Positions 26,490 to 36,938 of a stretch of DNA of 64,000 nt are shown piece by piece (positions within the stretch are counted from its first letter, which is position 1; every line of letters begins with the position of its first letter). Source of the DNA: Mycolicibacter kumamotonensis (GTDB lineage: Bacteria > Actinomycetota > Actinomycetes > Mycobacteriales > Mycobacteriaceae); contig NZ_MVHU01000021.1 in the NCBI RefSeq assembly GCF_002086285.1, forward strand, positions 20,258 through 84,257. Reading direction: 5' to 3'. The translations under genes were made by a program, and so were the position numbers. The notes under the pieces were generated by a model. That model saw only the letters and a program-made list of their open reading frames with translations, made no database searches and was not told the origin of the DNA.

Positions 26490-28034
26490 ATGCACGGGTT
26501 CGTACCGTTTCCGGCCGAGCGGGCCGCCGCCTACCGCGCCGCCGGCTACTGGCAGGGCCGGCCGCTGGTGTCGCTGGTCGACGATGCCGCCGCGCGCTGG
26601 CCGGACCGTGCCGCCGTCATCGATCCCACTTCGACGCTGTCGTATGCCGAACTGGACATCGCGGCCGAGAAGGCAGCGGCGGGCCTGCACCGGCTGGGGG
26701 TCACGCCCGGTGACCGAGTTCTGCTGCAGTTGCCCAACGGCTGCCCGTTCGCGATCACGCTGTTCGGGCTGCTGCGGCTGGGCGCCATCCCGGTGCTGTG
26801 CCTGCCCGGGCACCGCGCCGCCGAGATCGGGCATCTGGCCGCGGTCAGCGACGCGGTGGGAATCGTGATCCCTGATGCCACTGCGGGTTTCGACTATCCG
26901 GCGATGGTCGCCGAATTGGGGCTGCGGCGGCTCATCATCGATGAGACCACCGACCGCCCCGCACCGCGATTCACCCCGGATCCGGCCACCCCGGCGGTGC
27001 TGCTGGTCTCCGGCGGCACCACCGGGCTGCCCAAGCTGATCCCCCGCACCCACAACGACTACGTCTACAACGCCACCGCCAGCGCCGCGCTGTGCGAGCT
27101 GACCGCCGACGACGTCTACCTGGTGGCGTTGCCGGCCGCCCACAACTTTCCGCTGGCCTGCCCGGGATTGCTGGGCGCCATCTCGGTGGGTGCGACCACC
27201 GTGTTCGGCACCGACCCGAGCCCGGAGGCGGCATTCGCCACCATCGCCCGCCACCGGGTGACCGTCACCGCCCTGGTTCCGGCGTTGGCAACGCTGTGGG
27301 CCCAAGCCTGCGACTGGGAACCGCAGAAACCGACGACGCTGCGCTTGCTGCAGGTGGGCGGCGCCAAGCTGGCTGCAGCCGACGCCCGCCGGATCCGGGA
27401 GGTGCTGACCCCGGGCCTGCAGCAGGTGTTCGGCATGGCCGAGGGCCTGCTCTGCTACACCCGGCCCGGCGACTCCGCGGAGGTGCTGGACACCACCCAG
27501 GGTCGGCCGTTGTGCGCCGGCGACGAGGTGCGGGTGGTGGACGAGGACGGCGCCGAGGCGTCCGAGGGTGAGCTGATGGTGCGCGGGCCGTACACGATCA
27601 ACGGCTACTACAACGCGACAGAGGCGAACGAGCGATCCTTCAGCCCGGAGGGCTTTTATCGCAGCGGGGACCGGGTGCGCCGCCTGCCCAACGGCTACCT
27701 GGAGGTGACCGGGCGGATCAAGGACGTGATCGTCCGCGGCGGCGAGAACATCGCGGCCGACGAGCTGGAGGCGCATCTGCTGAGCCATCCGGCGATCCGA
27801 TCGGCTGCCGCGGTCGGCCTGCCGGATCAATATCTGGGCGAAAAAGTCTGCGCTGCCGTCGTTTTCAACGGTGCGCCGCTGACGCTGGCAGAGCTGAACA
27901 GTCATCTCGCCCAAGGCGGGGTGGCCACCCATGTCCGGGTCGATCAGCTTGCGCCGCTACCGGCACTGCCCACCACCGCTGTCGGCAAGATCGACAAGAA
28001 GGCGATCGTGCGGCAGGTGGGAAACGCGACTTAA
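26490..28034 (+). CDS. mbtA: MbtA, salicyl-AMP ligase
   Basis: A 514-residue aryl-acid adenylating enzyme. The ATP loop is VSGGTTGLPKLIPRTHNDY; other core motifs are FGMAEGLL, GFYRSGDRVRRLPNGYLEVTGR and the catalytic Lys region TAVGKIDKKAI. The aryl-acid pocket segment AAHNFPLACPG matches the DhbE/MbtA family, in which an Asn replaces the amino-acid-binding Asp. It activates salicylate made by MbtI and loads it on the aryl carrier domain of MbtB. The ATG at 26490 has an AGGGAG ribosome site. Transcription is divergent from mbtB across a single iron box. The stop codon overlaps the convergent DUF3060 gene by 3 nt. Confidence 0.97.
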   Translation: MHGFVPFPAERAAAYRAAGYWQGRPLVSLVDDAAARWPDRAAVIDPTSTLSYAELDIAAEKAAAGLHRLGVTPGDRVLLQLPNGCPFAITLFGLLRLGAIPVLCLPGHRAAEIGHLAAVSDAVGIVIPDATAGFDYPAMVAELGLRRLIIDETTDRPAPRFTPDPATPAVLLVSGGTTGLPKLIPRTHNDYVYNATASAALCELTADDVYLVALPAAHNFPLACPGLLGAISVGATTVFGTDPSPEAAFATIARHRVTVTALVPALATLWAQACDWEPQKPTTLRLLQVGGAKLAAADARRIREVLTPGLQQVFGMAEGLLCYTRPGDSAEVLDTTQGRPLCAGDEVRVVDEDGAEASEGELMVRGPYTINGYYNATEANERSFSPEGFYRSGDRVRRLPNGYLEVTGRIKDVIVRGGENIAADELEAHLLSHPAIRSAAAVGLPDQYLGEKVCAAVVFNGAPLTLAELNSHLAQGGVATHVRVDQLAPLPALPTTAVGKIDKKAIVRQVGNAT

Positions 28035-28648
28035 CCTCGTTCGACGACGTTGTCGAACCCGGCGGTCTGTACCTCCGGATTCCCGGAGCGGTAGGTCACC
28101 CGGTTGTTGAGGCCGGATGCCGCGACCTTGGGCGTCGAATCGACGGTGATGACGTTGCCGATTCCCGACACCGTCAGGTCGCCGCACGGCCCGGTGAGCT
28201 CCACCGTGTTGCTGACACCGCTGACGGAGACGTTGCGGCCGGCGCAGGCCAGCGTCTTGTTCTCCCCGGCCCCGGAAATGATGATGGTGGCGGCGCTGTT
28301 AGGCACCGGGACGGCCGGCGGCGCCGCGACGGGCGGCTCCGGGGCCTCGACCGGCGCGGCCGACGGCTGCGGCGCCTCGCCGCTGGGGCCGCTGGGCATG
28401 GCCGGGTGCCCCGGCGTGGTGTTCGTCGAGCCGCCGGCGATCAGGAACACCGCCGCGGCGGTTCCGACCGCGAACACCGCCGCCAGCGCGCCGGCCGCAA
28501 CGGCGATTCTTCGTCTGATGGCGAGCGCCGGTGGCGCGTGCCCCTCGGTGCCCGCGGACGGCACGGTCAGTTCCGCTGCCCTGGCGAAGTCCGACAGCGG
28601 GCGCTCCAATTCCCGAATCCGGGCCTCGGGGTCATCGTCGGCGTTCAC
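28031..28648 (-). CDS. Membrane-anchored DUF3060 protein
   Basis: A 205-residue protein: a short cytosolic N terminus, one membrane segment (IAVAAGALAAVFAVGTAAAVFLIA, about residues 48-71), a Pro/Ala-rich linker, and an extracellular domain with repeated short strands (LACAGRNVSVSGVSNTVEL, then LTVSGIGNVITVDS, then VAASGLNNRVTYRSG). This SGxxN repeat pattern is characteristic of DUF3060, common in mycobacterial lipoproteins and membrane proteins. Function is unknown. It is convergent with mbtA and its stop overlaps the mbtA stop (28031-28034). Nothing shows that it belongs to siderophore biology. Confidence 0.8.
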   Translation of the reverse strand: MNADDDPEARIRELERPLSDFARAAELTVPSAGTEGHAPPALAIRRRIAVAAGALAAVFAVGTAAAVFLIAGGSTNTTPGHPAMPSGPSGEAPQPSAAPVEAPEPPVAAPPAVPVPNSAATIIISGAGENKTLACAGRNVSVSGVSNTVELTGPCGDLTVSGIGNVITVDSTPKVAASGLNNRVTYRSGNPEVQTAGFDNVVERG

Positions 28649-28722
28649 ACCTGTGATGATCGCACAACCGACGCGATGGCGATGGGCCGTTGCGTCCGGC
28701 TCCGCTGCGTTTGCGACCGCCG

Positions 28723-30459
28723 CTACCCGGTGTGGATCTGCCAGCCGGCGGCATCGTTCTGCTGCCGCCAGAACTCGTCGAAACGCCCACCGGCGGAACG
28801 TAATTCCTCAATGGTGCCGTCTTCGACGATCTGGCCGTTGTCGAGGAAGAGCACCCGGTCGGCCTGTGCGATGCTGGCCAGCCGGTGCGCGACGATGACC
28901 CGGGTGCGCGGCCGCAGCTCGGCGGTCAGCGCGTCGACGATCGCCGCCTCGTTCTCGGTGTCCAAGGCGCTGGTCGCCTCGTCGACCAGCAGTACCGGCG
29001 CCGGATTGAGCAGAGCGCGGGCGATGCTGACCCGTTGGCGCTCACCGCCGGACAGCGCCGCGCCGGCCTCCCCGACCGCCGAGTCGACGCCGTCGGGCAA
29101 CCGGCCGGTCAGCTCGTCGACCCGGGCGAGCTCGATGGCCCGAACGAACGCCTCCTCCTCCGCGCCCGGGGCTCCGACCCGGATGTTGTCGCGGATCGTG
29201 CCGTCCAAGAGGTAGGGATGCTGGAACACCATGCTGCTCGCCGCGCGGCGCGCCGCGGCGGGTAGCCCGGTGGCGTCGACACCGTCGAGCAGAACCCGCC
29301 CGCCGGTCGGTTCGTGCAGACCGGCGATCAGGGCCAAGACAGTGCTCTTGCCCGAGCCGGACGGCCCGACGATCGCGGTCGTGGTGCCCGGCTCCAGGGT
29401 GAAACTGACCCGGTCGAGCACCGGTGCACTCGCCGCGTAGCCGAAGGTGACGTTGTCGAACTCGATGCGGGGCGCCGCGGCAGGGTCGGGCAGCGCGTCG
29501 TCCCCGACCGTCAGCGCCGGTGCGGTGAGCACGGCCCGGATCCGCTCGAGGCTGGCCCGCGTCGATTCCACCGCCGGCGCCAGCTCGCTGATGGTGGTGA
29601 AGGGTTCCAGGTAGCGGGCGATCACGACGATCAGCGCGATGGCTTCGGGGACGCTCAAGGTGCCGGTCACGGTCAGCGCGGTCGTGGCGCCGGCGAGCAG
29701 GATCAGCGCACCCTGGCTGGCCAGGCTGAACAACAGCTGACCGGGGATCTGCATGAGCAGCAGCCGCATGGCCGCACCGTGCTGGGCGGCCAGGGCCGCG
29801 CCGACGGTGCTGCGTTCGGGTTCGACCCGCCGTGCCGCGCGCAGTGCCTGCTGGGTGCGGGCGAATTCGATGATGCGCTCGGTCAGTGCGGTGTTGGCGT
29901 CCCCGGCGGCGGCGTCGGCGCGGGCGCTGAGCCGGTTGGCCGCCCACAGCGCCCCCATCAGCAGCGGCACCCCGCCCAGGGCGGCCAGACCCAGCTGCCA
30001 CGACACCCCGAGCAGCGCCACCGCGATCGCCGGTGGCAGCAGGACGGCACTGATCAGCGGGGTCAGCAGGTTGACGACCAGACTGACCAGTTCGGGGCCG
30101 GTGGCGGCGATCGACTGCCGCGCGATGGCGGTGTTGTCGGGGGTGAACCAGTCCAGCCGAATTGTCGGCAGCCGGTCGGCGACATCGTGCTGGGTGTGGT
30201 CGAGCACGGCGAATCCGAGGTCGAAACCGATGCGCGCGCAGGCGAAGTCGATCAACCAGCCGGCCACGGTCGCCACGGTCAGCCAGCCCAGCCAGGTCAG
30301 CGCCTGGCTCGGGTCCGCGGAGAACAGCGCGGCCACCAGCGGGACCAGCAGCACGGTGCCCGCCGCCCGCACCGCGACCGACAACAACGTCAGCGCGGTG
30401 TAGCCCAGTAGCCGGCCGCGGCGGTCGCGCGGGATGAGCTGGATCAGGGTGCGGATCAC
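28723..30459 (-). CDS. irtB: IrtB, half-ABC importer of Fe-carboxymycobactin/mycobactin
   Basis: A 578-residue exporter-fold ABC half transporter: six membrane helices in about residues 1-310, then a nucleotide-binding domain with Walker [10 protein letters not shown], signature [10 protein letters not shown] and Walker [13 protein letters not shown]. It pairs with IrtA in the cytoplasmic membrane and, despite the exporter fold, imports ferric siderophore. The GTG at 30459 overlaps the irtA stop (GTGA, 30456-30459), which gives nearly the same length as M. tuberculosis IrtB (579). The frame upstream to 30507 lies inside irtA. Confidence 0.95.
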   Translation of the reverse strand: MIRTLIQLIPRDRRGRLLGYTALTLLSVAVRAAGTVLLVPLVAALFSADPSQALTWLGWLTVATVAGWLIDFACARIGFDLGFAVLDHTQHDVADRLPTIRLDWFTPDNTAIARQSIAATGPELVSLVVNLLTPLISAVLLPPAIAVALLGVSWQLGLAALGGVPLLMGALWAANRLSARADAAAGDANTALTERIIEFARTQQALRAARRVEPERSTVGAALAAQHGAAMRLLLMQIPGQLLFSLASQGALILLAGATTALTVTGTLSVPEAIALIVVIARYLEPFTTISELAPAVESTRASLERIRAVLTAPALTVGDDALPDPAAAPRIEFDNVTFGYAASAPVLDRVSFTLEPGTTTAIVGPSGSGKSTVLALIAGLHEPTGGRVLLDGVDATGLPAAARRAASSMVFQHPYLLDGTIRDNIRVGAPGAEEEAFVRAIELARVDELTGRLPDGVDSAVGEAGAALSGGERQRVSIARALLNPAPVLLVDEATSALDTENEAAIVDALTAELRPRTRVIVAHRLASIAQADRVLFLDNGQIVEDGTIEELRSAGGRFDEFWRQQNDAAGWQIHTG

Positions 30460-33044
30460 CGGGCCGCCTCCGCTCCGGCGGCCACGGCCCGGCGCCCGGT
30501 TTCCCACAGTTGGAGGTAGCGTCCCCCCGCGGCGAGCAATTCGTCGTGGGTGCCCCGCTCGGCGACGGCGCCGTGATCGAGCACCACGATCTGATCGGCG
30601 CCGGTGACCGTGTGCAGGCGGTGGGCGATGACGAGCACGGTCCGGTCCCTGGTCAGACGGTTCAGCGCCTGCTGCACCAGGTATTCCGATTCGGGGTCGG
30701 CGAAGGCGGTGGCCTCGTCGAGGATGAGCACCGGCGTGTCGGCGAGGATGGCGCGGGCGATGGTGAGCCGTTGGCGCTCGCCGCCGGAGAGGGCCGCGGC
30801 CGCACCCAGCACGGTGTCATAACCGTCCGGCAGTCGCAGGATGCGCTCGTGGATCTGCGCTTCGCGCGCCGCTTTGTGTACCTGCTCGTCGGTCGCGTCC
30901 GGGACGGCCAGTGCGATGTTGTCACGCACGCTGCCGTGCACCAACTGGGTTTCCTGCAGCACGAAGCCGACCCGACGATAGAGCTCGTCGGGGGGCAACG
31001 AGCGAATATCCTGCCCGTCAACGGTTATCGAACCCTGCTGAACGTCATGGAAGCGGGCCAGCAGCGCGGCCAGGGTGGACTTGCCCGATCCCGACGGACC
31101 GACCAGCGCGGTCACCGTGCCCGGCCGCAGCGTCAACGACACATCGGAGATCACCGGCACCCCAGGGCGGTAGCCGAAACTGACGGACTCGAAGCGCACC
31201 GTCCCGGGCTGGGTCTGCGCCGACGCCGATTCCGGCGCCCGCACCTCGAGTTCGGGCTCGTCCAGCGCGATCTGCAGCCGCCGGGCCGCCAGCATGCCGC
31301 CGCGGATACCGCCGACGCCCAACCCGATACCCAACAGCCGGGCGCCGAAGGTGGTGCCCAGCAACAGGAACGGCAACAGGTCCACCGGGTCCATCCGGCC
31401 GGCGACGATCAGCGGGGTGCCGGTCAGCACGATCAGCCACAGGAATGTCGACGGGCGGGTGACCAGATCCATCAGCGTCTTCTTGCCGACGAACGGGCGC
31501 TGCCAGTCCACCAGGAAATTGATGTAGTCGTCCAACCGCTGGCGGAAGGTCGAGGCGGCGGCCCCGCCGAACACCCGGATCACCGGCTGGCCCTCCAGGT
31601 AGGTGCCGGCCTCGCCGTTCATCCGTTCGGCCCAGCGTTGCGCCTGGCTGATCTTGGGCCCGGACTGGGTCATCATCACCGACATCAGCACCAGGTAGAT
31701 CAGCACCGGCACGAACAACACCAGCGCCACCCGCCAGTCCACCACGAACAGGTAGACCAGCACCGCCACCGGTGCGACCACCGCGGCCACGGCATCGGGG
31801 ATGGCGTGGGTGACCAGGTAGTGCAGGGACAGGGTGTCGTCGGCGACGAGCTGCTTGATCGATCCGGATCCGCGGGCGGTGAACCAGCCCAGCGGCAGTC
31901 GGGCCATCTTGCCCAGCAGCCGGCTGCGCAACCCGCTGGCGAAACGGGCGTCGACCACGTGCAGCCACAGCGTCAGCCCGGCCCCCAGCAGCGTGCCCAG
32001 ACCGAGCAGCGAGACCGCCGCGATGGCAAGCGTCCACAGTCGCGACTCGTCGGCACCGGACACCAGCAGCCGGGCCAGCTCCACCAGCAGTACGAACGGG
32101 GCCAGCTGCAGCAGCGTGATCACGGCCTGCAGAACGCCGGAGGCGATCAGCGGCGCCTTCAGGGGGGCCAGCAGCCGGCCCGCGGCCTGGGCGCGCCACT
32201 CCCCCTTGACGTTGACGCGCTCACCGGGCGCCGTAGTCGCACTTTCCTGCGGTGGCCGCGGGGTCGACGCGGCGGTTTCGCCGGCTTCCGGGGCGCGCTG
32301 GGTGCCCATGGCACGCCCGGCGTTCCAGTAGGCCTGCGCGTGGATCTCGGATTTGGGGAAGCCGAACTCGTCGCGCAGCCGCGCCCGCAACGCCTTCAGT
32401 GTCGCGGCTTCCGGCGTCGCCCAGGCATACCAGTCCGACCAGTCCCGCGATTCGATGGCAGCGGCCAACGAGTTCGCGTCACGGCGAGGCACCCAGTGCA
32501 CCCGCAGGCGGGGATGCTCCCGCAGCGGGATCAACGGGTCGCTGTCGTCGTGCTGTTCGAGGTAGAGCTCGATCGGCATGTCGGGCGGGACGGTTCCGAT
32601 GATCCCGTTGATCCCCGGAATCGATGCCGAGTCCCCCATCAACAGGTAACCGGCGACGTGCGTGTCGGGATCGGGCGCTTCGAAGCGGGACGAACCCATC
32701 ATCGACACGGCCGCGACGCGCGCCCCCGGCTCGACGGTGCGCGCCCACCGGCTCCCGGGACCGTCCGGTTCGTGCAGCACCATGTCCACCGCGAAGCGGC
32801 CGGTTTCGGCATCCCCCTCGGCGATGGTGTACGCACGCTGGAACTCGGTGCTCGAGCCGTCCGGGTCCGGGAACCAGAACCGCAGCCACGCACTGGGTTC
32901 GACGGTCGCGTCGGTGAACAGGGTCGGTGAATGCATCCAGACCCTGATGCAGTGCGGGGCGATCCAGCTGGTCTCGAGCACCGTTGCGATGTGGTCCCGG
33001 GCGCCGAAGCCCCGCAGTATCGCGCCCTGCAAACCGCGCGCCAT
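30456..33044 (-). CDS. irtA: IrtA, siderophore-interacting ABC half transporter with FAD domain
   Basis: An 862-residue fusion. The first 270 or so residues are a siderophore-interaction (SIP) flavin reductase domain ([30 protein letters not shown]). These are followed by a six-helix membrane domain and a nucleotide-binding domain with [18 protein letters not shown] and [12 protein letters not shown]. The FAD domain faces the cytosol and reduces imported Fe(III)-siderophore; the membrane part forms a heterodimer with IrtB. The ATG at 33044 is preceded by AAAGGA. Length matches the M. tuberculosis protein. An IdeR box lies about 70 bp upstream in the region shared with mbtK. Confidence 0.96.
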   Translation of the reverse strand: MARGLQGAILRGFGARDHIATVLETSWIAPHCIRVWMHSPTLFTDATVEPSAWLRFWFPDPDGSSTEFQRAYTIAEGDAETGRFAVDMVLHEPDGPGSRWARTVEPGARVAAVSMMGSSRFEAPDPDTHVAGYLLMGDSASIPGINGIIGTVPPDMPIELYLEQHDDSDPLIPLREHPRLRVHWVPRRDANSLAAAIESRDWSDWYAWATPEAATLKALRARLRDEFGFPKSEIHAQAYWNAGRAMGTQRAPEAGETAASTPRPPQESATTAPGERVNVKGEWRAQAAGRLLAPLKAPLIASGVLQAVITLLQLAPFVLLVELARLLVSGADESRLWTLAIAAVSLLGLGTLLGAGLTLWLHVVDARFASGLRSRLLGKMARLPLGWFTARGSGSIKQLVADDTLSLHYLVTHAIPDAVAAVVAPVAVLVYLFVVDWRVALVLFVPVLIYLVLMSVMMTQSGPKISQAQRWAERMNGEAGTYLEGQPVIRVFGGAAASTFRQRLDDYINFLVDWQRPFVGKKTLMDLVTRPSTFLWLIVLTGTPLIVAGRMDPVDLLPFLLLGTTFGARLLGIGLGVGGIRGGMLAARRLQIALDEPELEVRAPESASAQTQPGTVRFESVSFGYRPGVPVISDVSLTLRPGTVTALVGPSGSGKSTLAALLARFHDVQQGSITVDGQDIRSLPPDELYRRVGFVLQETQLVHGSVRDNIALAVPDATDEQVHKAAREAQIHERILRLPDGYDTVLGAAAALSGGERQRLTIARAILADTPVLILDEATAFADPESEYLVQQALNRLTRDRTVLVIAHRLHTVTGADQIVVLDHGAVAERGTHDELLAAGGRYLQLWETGRRAVAAGAEAAR

Positions 33045-33113
33045 CTAGGTCCTTTCGCCAACGGTCGCCCACCCCGCGGGGCGGGACCCGGCGCTCGCGC
33101 CGCCAAGCTCGAC

Positions 33114-33132
33114 CTAGGTTACCCTACCCTCA
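33114..33132. promoter_or_regulatory. IdeR iron box between irtA and mbtK
   Basis: Plus-strand CTAGGTTACCCTACCCTCA matches the IdeR consensus at 14 of 19 positions, with the left half-site (TAGGTTA) intact and the right half weaker. It sits between divergent irtA (starts 33044) and mbtK (starts 33173) and could control both. A TAAGCT -10-like hexamer at 33156-33161 would give mbtK a leader of only a few bases. Confidence 0.72.
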
Positions 33133-33172
33133 CTTAAGGGGGTAGCTGCTCGGGGTAAGCTCACTGCTCGTT

Positions 33173-33799
33173 ATGACTGACGCCGCAATCCTGCACCGCG
33201 AGCTGAAGGACATTTCCGACGAGGTCCGCCGCGTCCCGGCGCCGCCGATCCCGGTGCTGGCCGAGCCTTATGCGATCAGGGTTGCCGACCCGGACACCGA
33301 TGCGGAGATGGTCTCCGAGTGGATGAACCGGCCGCACCTGGCCCAGACGTGGGAGTCTGCGTGGCCACCCGAGCGCTGGCACGCCTATCTGAGCGCCCAG
33401 GTCGCCGGCACCTACACCAGGCCGCTCATCGTCAGCCGGCACGGACAAGACAATGGCTATATCGAGTTATACCGGGCCGCAAAGGATTCCATCGCCAAGT
33501 ACTACTCCGCCCACCCGCACGATCTGGGCATGCACGGGGCCGTCGCTGACGTCGCGGCGGTCAATCGGGGGTTCGCGGCGATTCTGCTGCCGCGCGTCAT
33601 GGCCAGCGTGTTCGACCTCGAACCGCAGTGCCGGCGGATGATGTTCGAACCCGAGTACCGCAACACGGCGATGCGTCGGCTCGCCGAGTACGTGGGCAGC
33701 ACCTTCCTCGGTGAACACGACATGGGTTATCGCCGGATGGCGCTGTATGCGGTGCTGCGCTACCCCGACGACGACCCGCTGTCGAACAACCGCTCGTAG
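33173..33799 (+). CDS. mbtK: MbtK, mycobactin lysine N-acyltransferase (GNAT fold)
   Basis: A 208-residue acetyltransferase of the IucB/RimJ-like type. Recognisable segments are [16 protein letters not shown], the strand [18 protein letters not shown], and [20 protein letters not shown] around the cofactor site, with a C-terminal [12 protein letters not shown]. It transfers the long acyl chain (or acetyl) from MbtL to the epsilon amino group of lysine, making the lipid tail of mycobactin. Size matches M. tuberculosis MbtK (Rv1347c). There is no clear Shine-Dalgarno before the ATG at 33173, so an almost leaderless transcript is likely. Its last 40 nt overlap the end of mbtN on the opposite strand. 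Confidence 0.95.
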   Translation: MTDAAILHRELKDISDEVRRVPAPPIPVLAEPYAIRVADPDTDAEMVSEWMNRPHLAQTWESAWPPERWHAYLSAQVAGTYTRPLIVSRHGQDNGYIELYRAAKDSIAKYYSAHPHDLGMHGAVADVAAVNRGFAAILLPRVMASVFDLEPQCRRMMFEPEYRNTAMRRLAEYVGSTFLGEHDMGYRRMALYAVLRYPDDDPLSNNRS

Positions 33800-34929
33800 C
33801 CCTCGTAGTCCGGTCGCATCCCGGCCGCCACCAGCTCCCAGAGCACCTCGTCGGTGCCGCCGCCCACCCGGGCCAGCTTCATGTCGCGCCACCAGCGCCC
33901 GATCGGAGTCTCGTCGACCAGGTATCCGGAGCCGCCGAAGATGTGCATGCACTCGGAGAACACTTCTTCGCCCAGCCGGGCCGCGGTGACCTTGATCGCC
34001 GCGGCGGTGCGCAGATCCAGGCGCCCCTCGGCGGCGATGCCGTTGAGCGCGTGGCGCAGGAGATCGACTCGGGCCTGCAGGTCGGCGATCCTCATCCGCA
34101 GCGCCTGATGCTCGAACAAGGTGGCCCCGAACTGCCGCCGGCGCATCATCCGGGCGTGGGTGAGCCCCAGCACCAGTTGGCACGACGAGGCGACCTGCCC
34201 GGCGATCGACATGCGTTCGTGGGCCAGCCCCCAGGAGATCGCAGCCAGGCCGGTGCCAGGGCGTGCGATCAGGGCGTCCGCCGGCACCCAGGTGTCGATC
34301 TCGACCGCGGCGGTGTCCAGCGGCCCCGCGCCCACCTTGCGGTAGGGCTGGCCGACCTGCACCTGCTCGGTCGGCACCGCGATCACCAGAACGTTGCCGT
34401 GCCGGCTGTTCGGGTCATGGTCGACGCCGCGGGCGACCACGATGATGTGGTCGGCGATCGGCGACAGCGAGACGAACTTCTTTCGACCGCGGATCTCGAA
34501 TCCGTCGCGCGCGGAACGAACTTCGGTCTCCACGATCTGTAGGTCCGAACCGCCCGACTCCTCGGAGGCCCCGATGCACACCACCGCCTGCCCGGCGATG
34601 GCCTGCTCGCAGATGCCCTGCAGGTACTCGGATCGCCCGAAGCGGCGCAGGATCGCGATCGCCGAATCGTGCAGACTCACCCCGACCCCGATTCCGGCCG
34701 AGCGCAGCTGTCCCAGCTTCGTCGCCAGCGCCACCAGTTTGGCGACGTCGGGATGCTGACCGTTGTCCCATTTGCCCGCGAACACCCCGGTGCGGCCCAG
34801 ATGTTCGATCAAGGCTCGCGGGAAGCGTTCGGTCGCTTCTGCTTCGGCGGTCCAGTCGGAGACCTGCTCGTCGAAGGCCTCGTCGAGCAGTGCCCGGTAG
34901 GCGTCGATCCCCCCGGAGTCCGAAGTCAC
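33760..34929 (-). CDS. mbtN: MbtN, acyl-ACP dehydrogenase for the mycobactin lipid tail
   Basis: A 389-residue acyl-CoA dehydrogenase-fold flavoprotein. Motifs include [14 protein letters not shown] (FAD/substrate loop), [38 protein letters not shown] and [22 protein letters not shown] at the C-terminal helical domain. It introduces the cis double bond into the acyl chain on MbtL before transfer by MbtK. The GTG at 34929 overlaps the mbtM stop (GTGA). Codons upstream to 35040 lie inside mbtM. M. tuberculosis MbtN (FadE14) is nearly the same length. The 3' end overlaps mbtK tail to tail. Confidence 0.94.
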   Translation of the reverse strand: MTSDSGGIDAYRALLDEAFDEQVSDWTAEAEATERFPRALIEHLGRTGVFAGKWDNGQHPDVAKLVALATKLGQLRSAGIGVGVSLHDSAIAILRRFGRSEYLQGICEQAIAGQAVVCIGASEESGGSDLQIVETEVRSARDGFEIRGRKKFVSLSPIADHIIVVARGVDHDPNSRHGNVLVIAVPTEQVQVGQPYRKVGAGPLDTAAVEIDTWVPADALIARPGTGLAAISWGLAHERMSIAGQVASSCQLVLGLTHARMMRRRQFGATLFEHQALRMRIADLQARVDLLRHALNGIAAEGRLDLRTAAAIKVTAARLGEEVFSECMHIFGGSGYLVDETPIGRWWRDMKLARVGGGTDEVLWELVAAGMRPDYEGYERLFDSGSSSG

Positions 34930-36509
34930 CTCAACGCCTCCATGTCCTGTTTGACCTGGACCCGCCGGAGCTTGCCCGACGACGTCCGCGGCAGCGAGCC
35001 GGGCGCCAAGAACACCACCTTGGCGGGCACCACCCCACATTGCGATGCGACCCGGGCGATCAGGTCGCTGCGGGCGCCCGCCTCGTCGGGCCCCCGGAAT
35101 TCGGCGACGACGACCAGGGCCGGGCGAACGTCGTCGGTGCCGACCGCGACCACCGCACCCTCCCGGACGCCGCGGATCTCGGCGGCGACCCGTTCGATCT
35201 CGGTGGGGAACACGTTGCGGCCGGCCACCGAGATGATCTCCTTGGCGCGACCGCAGACCACCAGCCCGTCATCGGTCAGATAGCCGAGGTCACCGGTGGC
35301 GAACCAGGTGTCCGGGTCGTGGGCCGGTTCGCCGATGTAACCCGACATCATCGAGGTGCCGCGAATCTCGATCTCACCGACGTCGCGACCAGGCTGGTCG
35401 GCGTCGTGGCCGGGTGCCGCCGCGATACGGACCTGCATGCCCTGAATCGGCACCCCCAGGATCGCGTGCTGACGTACCGCGGAATCGTTTCCGGCACCGG
35501 CGATTTCGTCATACAACAAGCCGGTGCCCGGACGCGGCGCGGTCACCGCGCAGGTGGCCTCCGCCAGACCGTAGGACGGGGTGACCGCAGCCGGGTCGAA
35601 ACCGAACTTGGCCAGCTCGGCGGCGAAGCGCTGCATTGCCGCGCAGTCGACGGGTTCACCGCCGTTGATCGCCACCCGGACCCGGCCCAGGTCGACGTCG
35701 GGGATCCGACGGGCGTATTTGCCCAGCACATGAAAGGCGAAGTTCGGTGCCGCGGTCAGGGTCGCGGCGCTCTCGTGCAGCCACGTCAGCCAGCGAAACG
35801 GCGAGGTCGCGAATGCCGCGGTGGGTGCCAGCCACACCGGCGACCCGGCCAGCGCGCCGCTGAGCAGGAACGTCAGCCCCATGTCGTGATACAGCGGCAG
35901 CCACGAACAGCCGACATCGGCGGACACGTCGATAGCGACGTGGGCCAGCAGCCCTTGCAGATTGTTCAGCACCGCGGCCGGCGACAGTTGCGCGGTACGA
36001 GGTGTTCCGGTCGATCCGGCCGTCCCCTGCAGCACGGCCGGCGTATCCGGCGCGGCCGCTACCGGGGTGAACGCGGCCGAACGCTCGGTGGCCGCGGAGG
36101 TGGCGTCGTGCACCGCGACGCCGGCATCGGTATCGGCACCGGCGAGCAGCTGAAATGAGGCGCCGAGGCTGAAGACGGTGTCGACGCCGATAGCGCCGAA
36201 GCGGTTCAGCGTCGCGTGCGCCCACTGCTGAGGGTCGGCGCCGCGCACCGGACCGGGCAGGATCGACACCGCACGCCCGGCGAGCCAGGCGCCCTGAATC
36301 GCGGCGACCAATGCCACCGTCGGCTCCCCGACCAGGCCGACCGCTCCGGTCCCGCCGGCGTCGAGGACGCGGGCCGCCACACTCTGCGCGCGGGAGTGCA
36401 CCTGCGCCCACGGGTGGCGGTGCCAGGCTCCGGTGGCCTGGTCGAGAATGACCAGGTCGTGGTCCGACGCGGTCATCGCCCGGGTAAGGGCGCCAGCCAG
36501 CACGCTCAC
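34926..36509 (-). CDS. mbtM: MbtM, fatty-acyl-AMP ligase for the mycobactin lipid tail
   Basis: A 527-residue fatty acyl-AMP ligase of the FadD33 type. The nucleotide loop is [18 protein letters not shown]; further motifs are [43 protein letters not shown], and [23 protein letters not shown]. It activates a fatty acid as the acyl-adenylate and loads it on the carrier protein MbtL. The start is GTG at 36509, overlapping the mbtL stop (GTGA at 36506-36509). It forms an operon mbtL-mbtM-mbtN. Confidence 0.95.
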   Translation of the reverse strand: MSVLAGALTRAMTASDHDLVILDQATGAWHRHPWAQVHSRAQSVAARVLDAGGTGAVGLVGEPTVALVAAIQGAWLAGRAVSILPGPVRGADPQQWAHATLNRFGAIGVDTVFSLGASFQLLAGADTDAGVAVHDATSAATERSAAFTPVAAAPDTPAVLQGTAGSTGTPRTAQLSPAAVLNNLQGLLAHVAIDVSADVGCSWLPLYHDMGLTFLLSGALAGSPVWLAPTAAFATSPFRWLTWLHESAATLTAAPNFAFHVLGKYARRIPDVDLGRVRVAINGGEPVDCAAMQRFAAELAKFGFDPAAVTPSYGLAEATCAVTAPRPGTGLLYDEIAGAGNDSAVRQHAILGVPIQGMQVRIAAAPGHDADQPGRDVGEIEIRGTSMMSGYIGEPAHDPDTWFATGDLGYLTDDGLVVCGRAKEIISVAGRNVFPTEIERVAAEIRGVREGAVVAVGTDDVRPALVVVAEFRGPDEAGARSDLIARVASQCGVVPAKVVFLAPGSLPRTSSGKLRRVQVKQDMEALR

Positions 36510-36766
36510 GCCTCGGCAGGGACTTTCGCTCGAATGGCGGCCTCGAGGTCGCCGACGGTGTCGCAGCTCAGCAGGTCTTCCTCGGACAACGCCACGCCGA
36601 GCCGATCCTCGATGGCGACCATGCCGATCGCGAATGCCACCGAGTCCAGGCCCACGTCGTCGACCAGCCGGGCCTGCTGTGTCACCCGGTCGAGGTCGAC
36701 ATTCAGGTCGTCGCGGAGGATCTCACGCAGCGCGGCGCTGATGGCGTCGGTCGACGAAGAACTCAT
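36506..36766 (-). CDS. mbtL: MbtL, acyl carrier protein for the mycobactin lipid tail
   Basis: An 86-residue acyl carrier protein with the phosphopantetheine serine in [12 protein letters not shown] and an acidic helix III ([17 protein letters not shown]). It carries the long acyl chain between MbtM, MbtN and MbtK. It is the first gene of the operon. A TAGCGT -10-like hexamer at 36780-36775 lies 8 nt before the ATG at 36766, so the transcript is probably leaderless or nearly so. The iron box at 36796-36814 covers the -35 region. Confidence 0.95.
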   Translation of the reverse strand: MSSSSTDAISAALREILRDDLNVDLDRVTQQARLVDDVGLDSVAFAIGMVAIEDRLGVALSEEDLLSCDTVGDLEAAIRAKVPAEA

Positions 36767-36795
36767 GTCGAGGGACGCTACACGACACCCGGAAG

Positions 36796-36814
36796 TAAGG
36801 TTAGCCTTACCCTA
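36796..36814. promoter_or_regulatory. IdeR iron box upstream of mbtL
   Basis: Plus-strand TAAGGTTAGCCTTACCCTA matches the IdeR consensus at 15 of 19 positions, with the central GGTTAGCCT intact; it is the best match of the six in the window. It overlaps the predicted -35 region of mbtL and is 125 bp upstream of the divergent 36939 gene. Confidence 0.82.
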
Positions 36815-36836
36815 GTTTGTGATGGTGGACACATAG

Positions 36837-36855
36837 TTAGGTAAGGCTTGCCTCC
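36837..36855. promoter_or_regulatory. Second IdeR iron box, proximal to the 36939 gene
   Basis: Plus-strand TTAGGTAAGGCTTGCCTCC matches the IdeR consensus at 14 of 19 positions; the left half is nearly perfect. A further half-site-like CTAAGGTTGGCCC lies around 36871-36883. The centre-to-centre distance to the first box is 41 nt, close to four helical turns. The position favours control of the plus-strand gene at 36939. A small hairpin (ACCTCA 36903-36908 with TGAGGT 36916-36921) lies just before its ribosome site. Confidence 0.72.
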
Positions 36856-36938
36856 ACGTAATAAACCTGTCTAAGGTTGGCCCGCGCTTTACATACACAG
36901 GAACCTCACACCAGATGAGGTCACGATAAGGAGAAGCA

